Source of the DNA: Cohnella sp. OV330
GTDB lineage: Bacteria; Bacillota; Bacilli; Paenibacillales; Paenibacillaceae
Direction: 5' to 3'
Assembly (NCBI RefSeq): GCF_900112065.1
Contig: NZ_FOKE01000016.1
Location: 55,528 to 119,527 of the forward strand
Length of the DNA stretch: 64,000 nt
The notes below the pieces were generated by a model. That model saw only the letters and a list, made by a program, of their open reading frames with translations, was not told where the DNA came from and made no database searches. Below, in pieces: positions 1-9,500 of the stretch. The translations under genes and the position numbers were made by a program. How positions within the stretch are numbered: the stretch's first letter is position 1; the number at the start of each line of letters is the position of its first letter.

Positions 1-736
1 CGATTCGGACGTGCGTCACGTATTTGTGGACGGTCGTCTTTAATTGGTCCTTGAACAGCGCGCTTAAATGGTTGGCCGAGATGCCCGCTTGGTCGCCGAT
101 GCCGGCATTGTCCAACTGCGGGTCCCCGTAGCGCTTGTTGATGTAGGCAAGGCTTTTTTCGATAGACACCCAGCTCCTGGTCATCTTCCCCTCGCGACCT
201 TGCCCTTCGGCCTGGCACTTGAAGAACGCGTACAACAGCTCCGTACATAGCGCCTTCAGCAAAAGCGACCCGTGCGGGCCGCCTTCGGCATGAACCTGAA
301 GCATCGTCATGAGCTTGCGCTTCAGCTCGATCCGGTCCTGCGGCCGCACATGGGCGATCGGCACGATCGACGCCAGCGCCGTCTCTTTTTCCGCTATCGT
401 CCGCTGCCTGCTCGTCATCGTGCCGAGCTCTCTCCACGTACTCCGTTCCTCGTCGTAGTAGAGATCGAAGTGGCAGACCCACTGGATCAAAGGAATCGCG
501 GAGGTCGTGCGAATTATATGGGGCATGAAGGACGGCATCAGCAGGAGGTCCCCCTCCTTGACCGCGTACCTCACCCCGCTTAAGATGAAGTCGGCCTCCC
601 CTTGCTCGACATACGTAAATACATGGTCGTAGTCGATCCATTCCCCGTACAAGGAGCCGGACTCCGACACTTTGACCGTCCGTACGAACGGAGAGACGGT
701 GTGCATCCAAGCTTCTATGGCCCGCCCCTCCTCCAT
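1..736 (-). CDS. AraC-family transcriptional regulator, 3' end cut by window edge
   Basis: This is a DNA-binding regulator with an N-terminal cupin-like sensor and a C-terminal AraC helix-turn-helix. Translating the minus strand from the ATG at 736 gives about 245 residues before the window ends. The sensor half contains HVFTYVEQGEADFIL and LLLMPSFMPH, typical of the sugar-sensing cupin fold, and the last part contains ISANHLSALFKDQL, the first AraC HTH. The second HTH lies beyond the window. The gene starts 26 nt after the stop of the dehydrogenase upstream, so the two are probably cotranscribed. An AGGATAGGG sequence about 8 to 12 nt before the ATG could be the ribosome site. The target is unknown; control of the neighbouring glycan genes is an inference. 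Confidence 0.8.
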   Translation of the reverse strand, partial: MEEGRAIEAWMHTVSPFVRTVKVSESGSLYGEWIDYDHVFTYVEQGEADFILSGVRYAVKEGDLLLMPSFMPHIIRTTSAIPLIQWVCHFDLYYDEERSTWRELGTMTSRQRTIAEKETALASIVPIAHVRPQDRIELKRKLMTMLQVHAEGGPHGSLLLKALCTELLYAFFKCQAEGQGREGKMTRSWVSIEKSLAYINKRYGDPQLDNAGIGDQAGISANHLSALFKDQLKTTVHKYVTHVRI

Positions 737-762
737 TGAACGGCCCTATCCTGTCTCGTACG

Positions 763-1773
763 CTATTCGCGCCAATCGAACAGGACGCCGTGATAACGAT
801 CTTTGTCGAACCGCAAACCTTCATACGCGGACGGCGCTTCCGCCGGCTTCAGCACGTGGCTGATCAACGGCTCGATCTTCAGCTTGCCGCGCTGCATAAG
901 GCCGTATACGATCCGGGAATTGCGCACCATGGAATGCTTGACGAACGGGTCCGGCTCGACCGGGAAACGCCATTCGTGCGCTCCCTTGAACGTGATGCAG
1001 CCGCGATCGTTCAGGTGGCAATAGTTGAGCACGTCCGTCAGATCCGCGTTGTACTCGCCTCGCGGGCTCCCGAGCAGGATCAGCTCTCCCGACTTGGCGA
1101 TCCAGCCCAGACTTTCCGCAGCGACCTTGGACAGCCCCGTCGCCTCGATATGCGTCGAGACGCCGACACCGCCCGTCAATTCGGCCACCCGCGCCTTACC
1201 CTCGCCCAAGCTGCTGTCATAGGTCTCGAACAAGCCGCAGATCTCGGCGATGCGACGGCGCTCGGCGGACAAGTCCATCCCGATGACGTCCGCGCCTTGC
1301 AATTGGGCCAGCTGCGCCGCCATGTTGCCGATCAGTCCGAGCCCGGTGACGCTGACCGCATCGCCGAGCTCTATATTAGATACGCGGACTGCGGTGAAGG
1401 CTACCGTCGCCATGCGCGTGAACGGCGCCCACCGCAGGTCCAAGCCCGCAGGAACCTCCAGAAACGTGCCGCGCGTCGAGACGACCTGGTAGCGGGAATG
1501 GTCCCCGTAATGGAAGACAATATCCCCTTTGCGCCACCGCTGCTCGTCCGCGCCCGTCTCGACAATCTCGCTGACCGACGCGTAACCCGGCGTCCCCGGC
1601 ATCCCGAACCAGCTCTCGTTGCCGGACAGGCAGGCCAGCTCCGTGCCCGGGCTGATGAGCGTATACAGCTTCTTGACGACGACCTCGTCGGCCGCCAAGG
1701 CCGGCGCTGCGAATGTTCCCTCTTGGACCTCGACTTGCCATGGCTTCGCGAACACGACGCTTTGGTTGATCAT
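763..1773 (-). CDS. Medium-chain dehydrogenase/reductase (zinc-type alcohol dehydrogenase family)
   Basis: This is an NAD(P)-linked oxidoreductase of the MDR superfamily, about 336 residues. The N-terminal GroES-like domain includes LISPGTELACLSG and GTPGYASVSEIVETG. The Rossmann part shows VTGLGLIGNMAAQLAQLQGADV, the nucleotide-binding turn. The cluster of four structural-zinc cysteines seen in classical alcohol dehydrogenases is absent, which fits the subgroup often annotated as bi-domain or sorbitol-like dehydrogenases. ATG 1773 is preferred because AAAGGG lies 10 nt before it; a GTG at 1782 has its ribosome site too close. It sits upstream of the AraC gene and downstream of the large hydrolase, so a sugar alcohol or sugar substrate is likely, but the substrate cannot be read from sequence. 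Confidence 0.8.
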   Translation of the reverse strand: MINQSVVFAKPWQVEVQEGTFAAPALAADEVVVKKLYTLISPGTELACLSGNESWFGMPGTPGYASVSEIVETGADEQRWRKGDIVFHYGDHSRYQVVSTRGTFLEVPAGLDLRWAPFTRMATVAFTAVRVSNIELGDAVSVTGLGLIGNMAAQLAQLQGADVIGMDLSAERRRIAEICGLFETYDSSLGEGKARVAELTGGVGVSTHIEATGLSKVAAESLGWIAKSGELILLGSPRGEYNADLTDVLNYCHLNDRGCITFKGAHEWRFPVEPDPFVKHSMVRNSRIVYGLMQRGKLKIEPLISHVLKPAEAPSAYEGLRFDKDRYHGVLFDWRE

Positions 1774-1878
1774 GGTTGCCACACCCTTTAGTTTACTTTA
1801 GATTGCGTTTCTTTCAATGTAACGATTTCGGACAGGGAAGTCTTTAAGATAAACCCTGATCTTTTATCAAAAAGTAAG

Positions 1879-1917
1879 GGACGGCCACCGGATTCAAAAA
1901 CAAACCCGGAAGCCGTC
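1879..1917 (-). terminator. Probable terminator after the GH39-like gene
   Basis: On the minus strand GACGGC-CCGG pairs with CCGG-GCCGTC across an A/T-rich loop just after the hydrolase stop codon at 1925. The T-tract is weak and lies further on (CCTTACTTTTTG). Confidence 0.55.
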
Positions 1918-1924
1918 TTTCAAC

Positions 1925-4900
1925 TTAAACGACCGTTACGTCCATGACCGCGCTCTCCGTCTTGCCCGCCGCATTCGTCAGCTCCGCGCGGTAATGATAG
2001 ACGCCCGGCGCCCTTCCGGACACGGCGGTCGAAGCCGTCTGGGCTTCCGGCGTATGGCTGCTTAGCGCTTGCTCGTCGATCAACTGTCCGTTCTCGTAAA
2101 GCTTGTACTTGGTCCCGTTGGTTCCCCACCACATATTCATCGTGACCTTGTACGCGCCGTCGCGGTCCCAATTGTCGTTCGACAGCACCGGCTTGCCCGG
2201 ATCGGCGTCGCTGACGACGACCGTATGCGGCTCGCAGGCGGTAGAGCCAAGGGCATTGGTCAGCTCGCAGGTATAGACATAGGTGCCGTTCTTCCTTCCC
2301 GTCAGCTCGATCGTCGCCTGCTGAGCGGCGGGCGATGCGTCCTTGAGCGTGGTGGTGTCAATCGGGACGCCGTTTTCGAACAGCTTATACTGCGTGCCGT
2401 TGGCGCCCCACCACATATTCATGGTGACGGCATAATTGCCGTCGCTCAGGCCGCTATAGCCGCTGGTATCGGAGAGTACCGGCTTTCCGGGCTTCGCGCT
2501 CGCCAGCGCAGCCGGCGTATACGGCCCCGTTCGCACGAATTTTATGCCGTCCGCCAATATAAAGTTGCTGGTGAGATGACCGTTCGCGATGGACACGCTG
2601 CCCGTAGCGCCCGGCAGGAACGAGCAGGTGCCGATCTTGTTCCACTTCCCCCCGTTCTTCGATTGATCCACGAGGATATCGGTCGTCCCCTCCGCGTCGC
2701 GTATCGTGAACGGCGCGTCCGTTGGGCCGGCGGTCGTATGATGCCATTCGTACACATCGTACATGCCCGCTTCCGGAATAGGCGGCGTATACGTAGCCGT
2801 CGCGCCTCCGCCTCTTGTCGAATTCACCGCGAAGTCCCCTTTGAACGCCCCTGCATTAACGCCGGTGTTCCGCCAGGAGCCATCCGAGAATACGACGCCG
2901 GAGGCGTCTTTGTTGTCCATCTCGATCGCTACGTTATCCGGTACGCGCACGAAGGAGACGTTGTCGAACGATACTTTTCCGCTGCCGGCCCGAATCCCGA
3001 TGCGGACGGAGACGTCCGTCTTCGCCGGCACGACGACGGTCTGCGCGTAATACCCGTATTGGCCGGTCAGCGTCACCGAAGGGAGCAGGTGCAAGCCGTT
3101 CCCATCCGTCACGTCCAGCGCGGGACGAACGCCCGTGCCGCCGTCCAACTGTTTTACGTAGGCGGACAGCGCGTAAGTGCCCGGTTCGAGCGTGGTGAAC
3201 GACTGCGTCATGTCGGACCTTCCGCCCGGCGCCCCCGCCGAGTCGAACGTCAGCGCATATGCGCCCTGGAATGGGTTGGTCGCGTTCACGTATGCGTTCG
3301 TGCCATAGGCGCCTTCGCCCATTTGCCAGCCGCTCAAGAGGACGGAGGCGGGGTTCCCCGCGGGATCGCCCGAGAGAGACTCGAAGTCTCCGTTGGCGAA
3401 CGCCGCAGGCATATCTCCGATCCTGACAAACTTGATGCCGTCCGCCAGTATGAAATTGCCAGTCGAGACCGCAAAGTTATTCGTAATGACGACGCTGCCC
3501 GCGGTTCCCCCTTCAAAAGGATAACTGCCGACGAGGTTCCACTTGCCGCCGGTAGCGGCGGTTTGATTCACGCCAACCTGCGCCGTTCCGCTCGCATGGT
3601 GAATCGTGAAGGGGGCGGCAGTCGAGCCGCTCGTCGCGTGATGCCATTCGTACACGTCGTACATGCCCGTAAGCGGGATATTCGGCGTATACGTGACGCT
3701 GGCAGTGCCGTCATGGCTCGTATTTACGGCAAAGTTTTTCAGGTTCGCGCCGGCATTCGTCTTCGTGTTGTCCCATGCGCTGCCGGGCACGGTGCCGGCG
3801 AACGTCACGCCCGTCGGGTCCGAGTTGTCCATCGACACTTCCACGCGCTTGAACGATACGCCGTCGATGTCGAGCTTCCCCGTACCGGACAAGATGCCGA
3901 TCTTGACCGTCAGACTCGTCGGTCCCTGGACCGTGAGCGGCTCGGAATAGTACGCATATTGGCCCGTCAGCGTTACCGCCGCCACCTGATGATCGCTCGT
4001 CCCGTCCCACGCGTTCAGCTCCGGCTGCAGGTCCGTCCCGCCGGCCGTCTTCCGGATGTACGCGGACAGCATATAGGTGCCCTTTTCCTCCACATTGAAC
4101 GATTGGTACATGAACACATGGCCCGACGAAACGCCCGTAGAATCGAAAGTCATGGCATTCGCGCCTTCATGCGCGCCGGTCGCCGTACGGTTTACATAGG
4201 CGTTCGTCCCATACGCGCCCGCACCCGGTCCCATTTGCCATTGGTCGGCCGTGACCGCCGCCGGACCGCCCGTCGGATCGCCCGACAACTGCTCGAAGCC
4301 GCCGTTGCGGATCAATGGCGTCTCCGGAACATCGAGGCCGGTAATCTGCAGCCGCTCGCTGCTGACGATGAACAGCGTATCCTTCTTGAACACCGAACCG
4401 CCCGCCTGAACCGGCACGGCGTTCCCGTAGTTATCGACTACCCGGAGGATCTTGCTCGCGTTGCCGATCATGATGCCCATCGGCTGGCTGTCCGCCGACA
4501 GCACGCTCAGGTAATTCCCGTCCGTCCGGCGCATGTAATGCTTGACGGGAAGCTGCGCTTCTTTGGGGAAGTTGCCATAAGAACCGCCGTAAGCGGCGAC
4601 CTTGCGCATCTCGTTTTGCAGCACCGCGGTCGTCTGGAACACTTCCGTCGGGGACAATGTAAAGCGGTTGACGAACATATTGTCTGCCGGATGGCCCATC
4701 GTGAAGTATTTGTCGAAGCCATTGCTCAGAAAGTCCAGGTACTTGTCGACCGTGTCGTACAGCTTCTTCGCGGTGGTCGGTGCCGTCAAAGGGTAGTACT
4801 CCCCCTGCCACAGCTGCAGGTTTGGATGATTTGCCTTGGCATTTCGGTAAGCAGCCAGCACGTCGTTCTTGATATCTCCCGTGCCCGCATAGCCGTGAAT

Positions 4901-6745
4901 GTTGAAGATGTCGTAGTACCCGGCATACGGCTCTTGCAGCGCATCGACCGCCATCTGGCGATCGGCGGACGTTCCCGCGACAGGCGAAAAGCCGCTTGTC
5001 GAGACGTAAAGCTCCAGTTCGTGTCCTGTTTCCGTTAGATACTCCGCCTTCACCCGTTGCGCCTGCTCATGGGCGATCTCCAGCATCCGGAAATACTCGG
5101 CCTCCGTGCCCGAGAAGCTGGCCGCGAGAAAGGGCGGATGGAAATTGGCTTCGTTGCCGATCTCATAGTATTTGACCTTGCCCGCGTAGCGCTTCATCGT
5201 CTGGTAGACGTAATCCGCCCAATCGTCGCCCGCGCCGGGAACGCCGTTCTGGGACAGAATGTCCTGGGAAACGTAGCGGTCGGCGATGTATTGATAGGAG
5301 GACGGGTAACCTTGTGCCGGGATCGCGCTGACGGGCGGCCGCGTCGATGCCCAGTTCGGCGGATTGCCGAGCACGGCCAGCACGTCCATGTCCGCTTCGC
5401 TCGCGGCGTTCACATACTGGTCCGCATGCTCCCAGGTGTATTGCCCCTGCTCCGGCTCGACAGCATACCACAGGAATACCCGCGACTCCTCCCAGGCGCG
5501 GGTCGCGCTCGTGTTAATTTGCGACCAAGGCGACATGCTGTCCTTGTAGTCCGAGTGCGTACCGTAGTAGTCCGCATACACGCCGTCGGCAACCGAAATC
5601 TCGTTGTCCGGCAGCTTGGAGATCGCGCTCCTATAGACGATGGCGTCGCCTGCACCAGAGCTGACGTTCGTCTCCAGATTCCAGAATCCGACCTTGCCGG
5701 ACAGCTCGGGCAGCGGAAGCTCCTCGATTCTATACTGTCCGTCCGCCGGCACGGTCACGGACTGCGTATGGGTAAACGCCACAGCGCCTTCTGGATCGGT
5801 CGCCTTGACGGTGACATCGTACGTACGAGCCGCGGCGCCGTAATTGACCGTCATGACGGGATAGACTGCCTCTGCCTGCTTCGCGAACACTTGCTTGTCG
5901 TTGCGGAATGCCGGCTTGGCGACGCTATACCCGGACGAAGCATGCCAGGGCGTCTCGAATTTCTCCGTTTGCACGGGCTGATCCAGCGTAATGTTGCCGA
6001 GCAGAGAGGTGTCCGTGCCCTGGCTGAACGAGGCGGTGCTTGTCTCAAGTTCATTGGCCGCCAGCGCCCTTGTCGAGATCTTCAGGTTGCTCACGTTGAA
6101 CGGAGAGCCCCGTTCGACCATGAACTCGTAGGGCATGAATTTCTCCTGGACGGGATCGATGGAAGTCGGCTGGTTAACGAGAGCGATCCCATCCTTGTAG
6201 ATGGCAACGTGACCTCCCGGACCCAGCTTCCACGCGAACGCGAGATTAAAGGACTGGCCGACCGTATAGTTCAAGCTGGCAGGCTGCGCGTAGGCGAATG
6301 CCCCCGTCGTGCCGGAACCGTTCTTGACGAAAAAAGTCAGCGGCTGCGCGTAATTCGTACCCGTCGGCTTGCTGGTCGGCGGGGGGATGTGCGCGTTGAT
6401 CAGCGTATTGCCGGGTCCGCCCTGCTCCGGGATGGCGCGGAACAGGAAGTCGTACCAGTTGCCGAATTCCTCATACGGCTTGTCGAGCCGCACCGTCATC
6501 TCGATCGTGCCTTCGTTCGGGTTGAGGATGCCCGGCGCAAAGTCTCGGTACCAGGTCTCGTTGGGGATAAAGTAGGTTGATGCGTTTGGGACGCTCGTGG
6601 TAAACGCGGGCGCTGCTGCCGAAACCTCCTTGAGCGCTCTCGTCGCCGGCGAGGCGATCGCCAGCAGCAGAAGCAGGCAGACCGCCAACCGTGCGATTTT
6701 ACCCCTGCCTTTTGCCGGCCGCAAACCTTTTTTCTCCATCGTCAT
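1925..6745 (-). CDS. Large secreted modular glycoside hydrolase, GH39/clan A-like
   Basis: An extracellular polysaccharide-degrading enzyme of 1606 residues. Order seen: signal peptide (about 1-40), LamG-like sandwich (about 45-240), a beta region, a TIM-barrel-like catalytic domain (about 385-760), a first CBM4/9-like module beginning NGGFEQLSGDP (about 808), a golvesin-like module beginning MDNSDPTGVTF (about 968), a second copy of both modules (about 1117 and 1275), and two C-terminal repeats beginning PGKPVLS (about 1418 and 1517) containing MNMWWG, as in chitinase N-terminal-type domains. YYEIGNEAN puts the likely acid/base at Glu532; WQGEYYP puts a candidate nucleophile at Glu649. The 117-residue spacing is close to GH39 beta-xylosidases. 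No LPXTG or SLH anchor is seen. ATG 6745 or 6739 could be the start. It has its own promoter module matching the importer operon. Confidence 0.8.
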   Translation of the reverse strand: MTMEKKGLRPAKGRGKIARLAVCLLLLLAIASPATRALKEVSAAAPAFTTSVPNASTYFIPNETWYRDFAPGILNPNEGTIEMTVRLDKPYEEFGNWYDFLFRAIPEQGGPGNTLINAHIPPPTSKPTGTNYAQPLTFFVKNGSGTTGAFAYAQPASLNYTVGQSFNLAFAWKLGPGGHVAIYKDGIALVNQPTSIDPVQEKFMPYEFMVERGSPFNVSNLKISTRALAANELETSTASFSQGTDTSLLGNITLDQPVQTEKFETPWHASSGYSVAKPAFRNDKQVFAKQAEAVYPVMTVNYGAAARTYDVTVKATDPEGAVAFTHTQSVTVPADGQYRIEELPLPELSGKVGFWNLETNVSSGAGDAIVYRSAISKLPDNEISVADGVYADYYGTHSDYKDSMSPWSQINTSATRAWEESRVFLWYAVEPEQGQYTWEHADQYVNAASEADMDVLAVLGNPPNWASTRPPVSAIPAQGYPSSYQYIADRYVSQDILSQNGVPGAGDDWADYVYQTMKRYAGKVKYYEIGNEANFHPPFLAASFSGTEAEYFRMLEIAHEQAQRVKAEYLTETGHELELYVSTSGFSPVAGTSADRQMAVDALQEPYAGYYDIFNIHGYAGTGDIKNDVLAAYRNAKANHPNLQLWQGEYYPLTAPTTAKKLYDTVDKYLDFLSNGFDKYFTMGHPADNMFVNRFTLSPTEVFQTTAVLQNEMRKVAAYGGSYGNFPKEAQLPVKHYMRRTDGNYLSVLSADSQPMGIMIGNASKILRVVDNYGNAVPVQAGGSVFKKDTLFIVSSERLQITGLDVPETPLIRNGGFEQLSGDPTGGPAAVTADQWQMGPGAGAYGTNAYVNRTATGAHEGANAMTFDSTGVSSGHVFMYQSFNVEEKGTYMLSAYIRKTAGGTDLQPELNAWDGTSDHQVAAVTLTGQYAYYSEPLTVQGPTSLTVKIGILSGTGKLDIDGVSFKRVEVSMDNSDPTGVTFAGTVPGSAWDNTKTNAGANLKNFAVNTSHDGTASVTYTPNIPLTGMYDVYEWHHATSGSTAAPFTIHHASGTAQVGVNQTAATGGKWNLVGSYPFEGGTAGSVVITNNFAVSTGNFILADGIKFVRIGDMPAAFANGDFESLSGDPAGNPASVLLSGWQMGEGAYGTNAYVNATNPFQGAYALTFDSAGAPGGRSDMTQSFTTLEPGTYALSAYVKQLDGGTGVRPALDVTDGNGLHLLPSVTLTGQYGYYAQTVVVPAKTDVSVRIGIRAGSGKVSFDNVSFVRVPDNVAIEMDNKDASGVVFSDGSWRNTGVNAGAFKGDFAVNSTRGGGATATYTPPIPEAGMYDVYEWHHTTAGPTDAPFTIRDAEGTTDILVDQSKNGGKWNKIGTCSFLPGATGSVSIANGHLTSNFILADGIKFVRTGPYTPAALASAKPGKPVLSDTSGYSGLSDGNYAVTMNMWWGANGTQYKLFENGVPIDTTTLKDASPAAQQATIELTGRKNGTYVYTCELTNALGSTACEPHTVVVSDADPGKPVLSNDNWDRDGAYKVTMNMWWGTNGTKYKLYENGQLIDEQALSSHTPEAQTASTAVSGRAPGVYHYRAELTNAAGKTESAVMDVTVV

Positions 6746-6789
6746 TTTCCTCCGCTTCGTTCGGATGTGTTGCCCGCATGGATGTTTTA

Positions 6790-6871
6790 TGTAATCGCTT
6801 CCATTTGGACACTCCCACTATAAGCAACGGAGGAACCTGCGAAAACGGGATAAAGCTACGATTAGGTGGCG
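6790..6871 (-). promoter_or_regulatory. Promoter module of the GH39-like gene: cre-like site, -10 and upstream element
   Basis: Read on the minus strand: an upstream element CGCCACCTAATCGTAG (6856-6871), TCCCGTTT near the expected -35 (6843-6850), a -10 TATAGT (6817-6822), then TGGAAGCGATTACA (6790-6803), which fits the CcpA cre consensus at 13 of 14 positions. There is no good -35, as expected for an activator-dependent promoter. The same four blocks occur at the same spacing at 10435-10516. Confidence 0.65.
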
Positions 6872-6883
6872 AAAGTTATCGTC

Positions 6884-6945
6884 CTAGCCCCAGTTACGCG
6901 GTTTTTCCGGCTAACTCTCCGCATCCACCGCCCCAGCCGTCCGCC
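6884..6945. repeat. Diverged single copy of the 52-bp hairpin repeat found at 30653-30860
   Basis: CCCCAGTTACGC, then GGTTTTTCCGGCTA and CTCCGCATCCACCGCC, matches the leader and repeat unit of the array at about 30645-30704, with a deletion in the middle. It lies between the importer operon terminator and the GH39 promoter. Confidence 0.5.
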
Positions 6946-6957
6946 TCAAGGCCGAAT

Positions 6958-6997
6958 AAAAAAATCCCGGCCCCCTCGCTTGGAGGACAACCGGGAT
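6958..6997 (-). terminator. Terminator of the importer operon
   Basis: Minus-strand stem ATCCCGG/CCGGGAT followed by seven T residues, 9 nt after the binding-protein stop codon. Confidence 0.85.
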
Positions 6998-7005
6998 CGC
7001 AGCCT

Positions 7006-8574
7006 TTATTTCGCGTTGTTGTAAGCGTCGTTCAACGCCTTCTCGACGTCTTCTCCGCCCGCTTGCTTCCACTTCTCGAGGAACTGGTCATAGGCGGTCA
7101 GCGGCAGCGCGCCGGTGATGATCTTCAGGAAGTACTGATCGCGCAGATCCTTCAGCTCCGTACTCTTCTGATCGACGAGCGGAATCGGCGCGACGAGATC
7201 GACGACGTTTACGTACTTGGCGACTTTGGAGACCGGGGTGAAGTATGGGCTAAGGCCGGCGTTTTCCATCCGCTGCAAGCCCAGGTCGACGGTATCGAAC
7301 ATGTTGTAATACACCTTGTAGGCGATGTTGCTCATCTCCGGAAGCGCCACGTTCTTTCCGTTTTCCTTTTTAAAGTGCGTGCCTTCAATCCCGAAGGAAA
7401 TAAAGTCGATGATGGCCGGATCCGAAGCCTTGTTCAGGAACTGAACGACTTCCTTCGCGTGCTTGCTTGCTTTGGGGATGATGAAGTACTTGGAGATGGT
7501 GGACGATGCACCCATGCCGAACGAGCCGTTGCTGCCCGTCGGCGGATCGATGTACGCCAGGTCGCTGTTCGCGTTCTTCTCCTTCGACGCCGTGACGATC
7601 GCCGGGCCTTCCCACCAGCCGAGCGTAGCCAGCGCCGCTTTTCCATTCGACAGCTTCTCCTTCACGTTATCCGTCTTGTTGACGACGGACTCCTTGTCGA
7701 TCAAGCCTTCCGCGAACAGCTTGGAGGCAAACGCAAGGAAGTCCTTCGCTTCCGGCTGCGCAGCCGTGTAGACGACCTTGCCGTCCTTCTGCACGTAGTC
7801 GACGGGCGGATAGAACATGCTCGCGATCGCCTCGAGCCCGGTTAATCCTTCCGACAGATTGGCCGTATACGGCGCCATATCCGGCTTTTTCTCTTTGATC
7901 GTCTTCAGCGCATTGTAGAATTCATCCTGCGTCTTCGGCAAGCCAAGCCCCAGCTCCGTCAGCACGTCCTTGCGCGCCGTCAAGCCATAGGACGCGTTGC
8001 TGTAGCTGAACGTCCGGATGGCATAGATCTGGCCGTCCCACATCGCCGACTTCCACTGCTCCGGCGAGAGCAGCGACTTGATATTTGGACCGTCCTCGTC
8101 GAGCAGCGCGTCGAGCGGCGTGAGCAGCCCTTGCTGCGCGAAGTTGCCGAATTGCGCCTTCTCCGAGTTGCCCATGATGATCAGATCCGGCGTATCGCCG
8201 GAGGCCATGAGCACGTTCAGCTTCTGGTGAAGCGCTTCCGCATCCTTCGGCAGGAGCTCCCATTGGACGTCGAAGCCGGTCTTCTCGCGGATGCCGTCCG
8301 CGATCTCATTGTGGTTGACGTCCTTCCCGCTCGGGAACTCGGCGATATTGTTCGGCACCAGAATCTTGAGCGTGACCTTCTGCCCGCTTGCCGTCGGGCT
8401 GCCGGAGGCCGCCGAGGACGAAGCGCCCGAGGAGGAAGCAGCCGAGGACGAGGCTGCCTCGCTGGCGGACGATTCCGAGTTGGCGTTGTTTCCTCCGCAG
8501 GCGGCAAGCGCCGAAGCCATTAACGGTATTGCCGCAAGCCCGATTGCCGAACGCATGACACGGTTGAATTTCAT
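7006..8574 (-). CDS. Extracellular solute-binding lipoprotein of a carbohydrate ABC importer
   Basis: A 522-residue lipoprotein that would capture an oligosaccharide outside the membrane and hand it to the two permeases encoded just upstream. A signal peptide ends in the lipobox SALAAC, with Cys26 the predicted lipidation site, followed by a Ser/Ala-rich linker of about 35 residues. The mature part has the family 1 (LipO/LplA-like) pattern LKILVPNN...ASGDTPDLIIMGNS...DGQIYAI. AAAAGGGGAGA precedes the ATG. It is the last gene of the lplB-lplC-type operon and has a strong terminator behind it. No ATPase is encoded nearby, as usual for this family, which shares an MsmX-type ATPase encoded elsewhere. 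Placement beside YesM/YesN and a GH39-like enzyme suggests a plant-polysaccharide fragment as substrate; the exact sugar is unknown. Confidence 0.9.
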   Translation of the reverse strand: MKFNRVMRSAIGLAAIPLMASALAACGGNNANSESSASEAASSSAASSSGASSSAASGSPTASGQKVTLKILVPNNIAEFPSGKDVNHNEIADGIREKTGFDVQWELLPKDAEALHQKLNVLMASGDTPDLIIMGNSEKAQFGNFAQQGLLTPLDALLDEDGPNIKSLLSPEQWKSAMWDGQIYAIRTFSYSNASYGLTARKDVLTELGLGLPKTQDEFYNALKTIKEKKPDMAPYTANLSEGLTGLEAIASMFYPPVDYVQKDGKVVYTAAQPEAKDFLAFASKLFAEGLIDKESVVNKTDNVKEKLSNGKAALATLGWWEGPAIVTASKEKNANSDLAYIDPPTGSNGSFGMGASSTISKYFIIPKASKHAKEVVQFLNKASDPAIIDFISFGIEGTHFKKENGKNVALPEMSNIAYKVYYNMFDTVDLGLQRMENAGLSPYFTPVSKVAKYVNVVDLVAPIPLVDQKSTELKDLRDQYFLKIITGALPLTAYDQFLEKWKQAGGEDVEKALNDAYNNAK

Positions 8575-8608
8575 GTTCCTGTCTCCCCTTTTGCTTATAG
8601 TTGCTATA

Positions 8609-9481
8609 TTAGCCTTTTACGGCGCCAAGCACGATGCCTTTGACAAAAAAACGCTGGAGGAACGGATACACGAGCACGATCGGCAGCGTAGCCGCCACGA
8701 CGACCGCGCCGCGGATGGATTCCTGCGCCACCTGCGTCTGGGCCATCATCTCGATGTTGTTGCTCGCGTCCGACACGCTCATGATGACTTCCCGCAAGAA
8801 CACTTGCAGCGGAAGCCGCTTCGCGTCGCTGATGTACATCAGCGCGTCGAAATAGCTGTTCCAATACTCGACCGCGCAGAATAGGGCGGTGGTCGCGATG
8901 ACGGGCGCGGCCATCGGCATCATGATGCTGAACAGAATCCGGATGTTGCTCGCGCCGTCCATTTTCCCCGATTCCTCCAGACTGTCGGGGATGTTGTAGA
9001 AGTACAGACGCACGATGATCATATTGAACGGACTGACCAGCCCCGGCAGCATGAGCGACCAGAGCGAATTGATAAGCCCCAGATTCTTGATCACTAGATA
9101 AGTGGGCATGATGCCCGCCTGGAACAGCATCGTGAAGACGAACAGCATCATGATGAGCTTCTGCCCCGCCAATCGGCTGCGGGATAAGGCGTAGCCGGTG
9201 AAGACGGTCAGCGTGACGTTGATCAGCGTGCCGACGACCGTGATCAAGACCGAGTTGCGGAACGAGCTGAGGAACTTCGGACTGCCGAGCACGATGTTGT
9301 ACGCATCCGTCGTAAAGTGTACCGGCCAGATGCCGACGTCGCCGGCCACGACGTAACTCTCGCCGCTAAGCGACTTGGCGACGATATTGAGCACGGGAAT
9401 GAGACAGACGAGAATGCCTAAGACAAGACCCGTATAGACACAAACTTCGTAGACGACTTCCCCTTTGGTTCTGAGCCTCAC
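8609..9481 (-). CDS. Carbohydrate ABC transporter permease, LplC/YtcP type
   Basis: One of two membrane subunits of the importer, 290 residues, with about six membrane segments. The first is VCVYTGLVLGILVCLIPVLN. The cytoplasmic EAA loop is visible as DSLEESGKMDGASNIRILFS, the contact site for the ATPase. The C-terminus FVKGIVLGAVKG is typical of this subunit. A GTG at 9481 is taken as the start, with AAAGGA about 9 nt before it. It lies 20 nt downstream of the LplB-type gene and 34 nt upstream of the binding protein, all in one operon. Confidence 0.9.
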   Translation of the reverse strand: MRLRTKGEVVYEVCVYTGLVLGILVCLIPVLNIVAKSLSGESYVVAGDVGIWPVHFTTDAYNIVLGSPKFLSSFRNSVLITVVGTLINVTLTVFTGYALSRSRLAGQKLIMMLFVFTMLFQAGIMPTYLVIKNLGLINSLWSLMLPGLVSPFNMIIVRLYFYNIPDSLEESGKMDGASNIRILFSIMMPMAAPVIATTALFCAVEYWNSYFDALMYISDAKRLPLQVFLREVIMSVSDASNNIEMMAQTQVAQESIRGAVVVAATLPIVLVYPFLQRFFVKGIVLGAVKG

Positions 9482-9500
9482 GCGGCCACTTCCTTTCTGC

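Noticed and set aside
2069..5038. Long plus-strand open frame opposite the GH39-like gene
   Set aside because: Arg/His/Val-rich translation without domains, exactly antisense to a well-supported secreted enzyme; a by-product of high GC.
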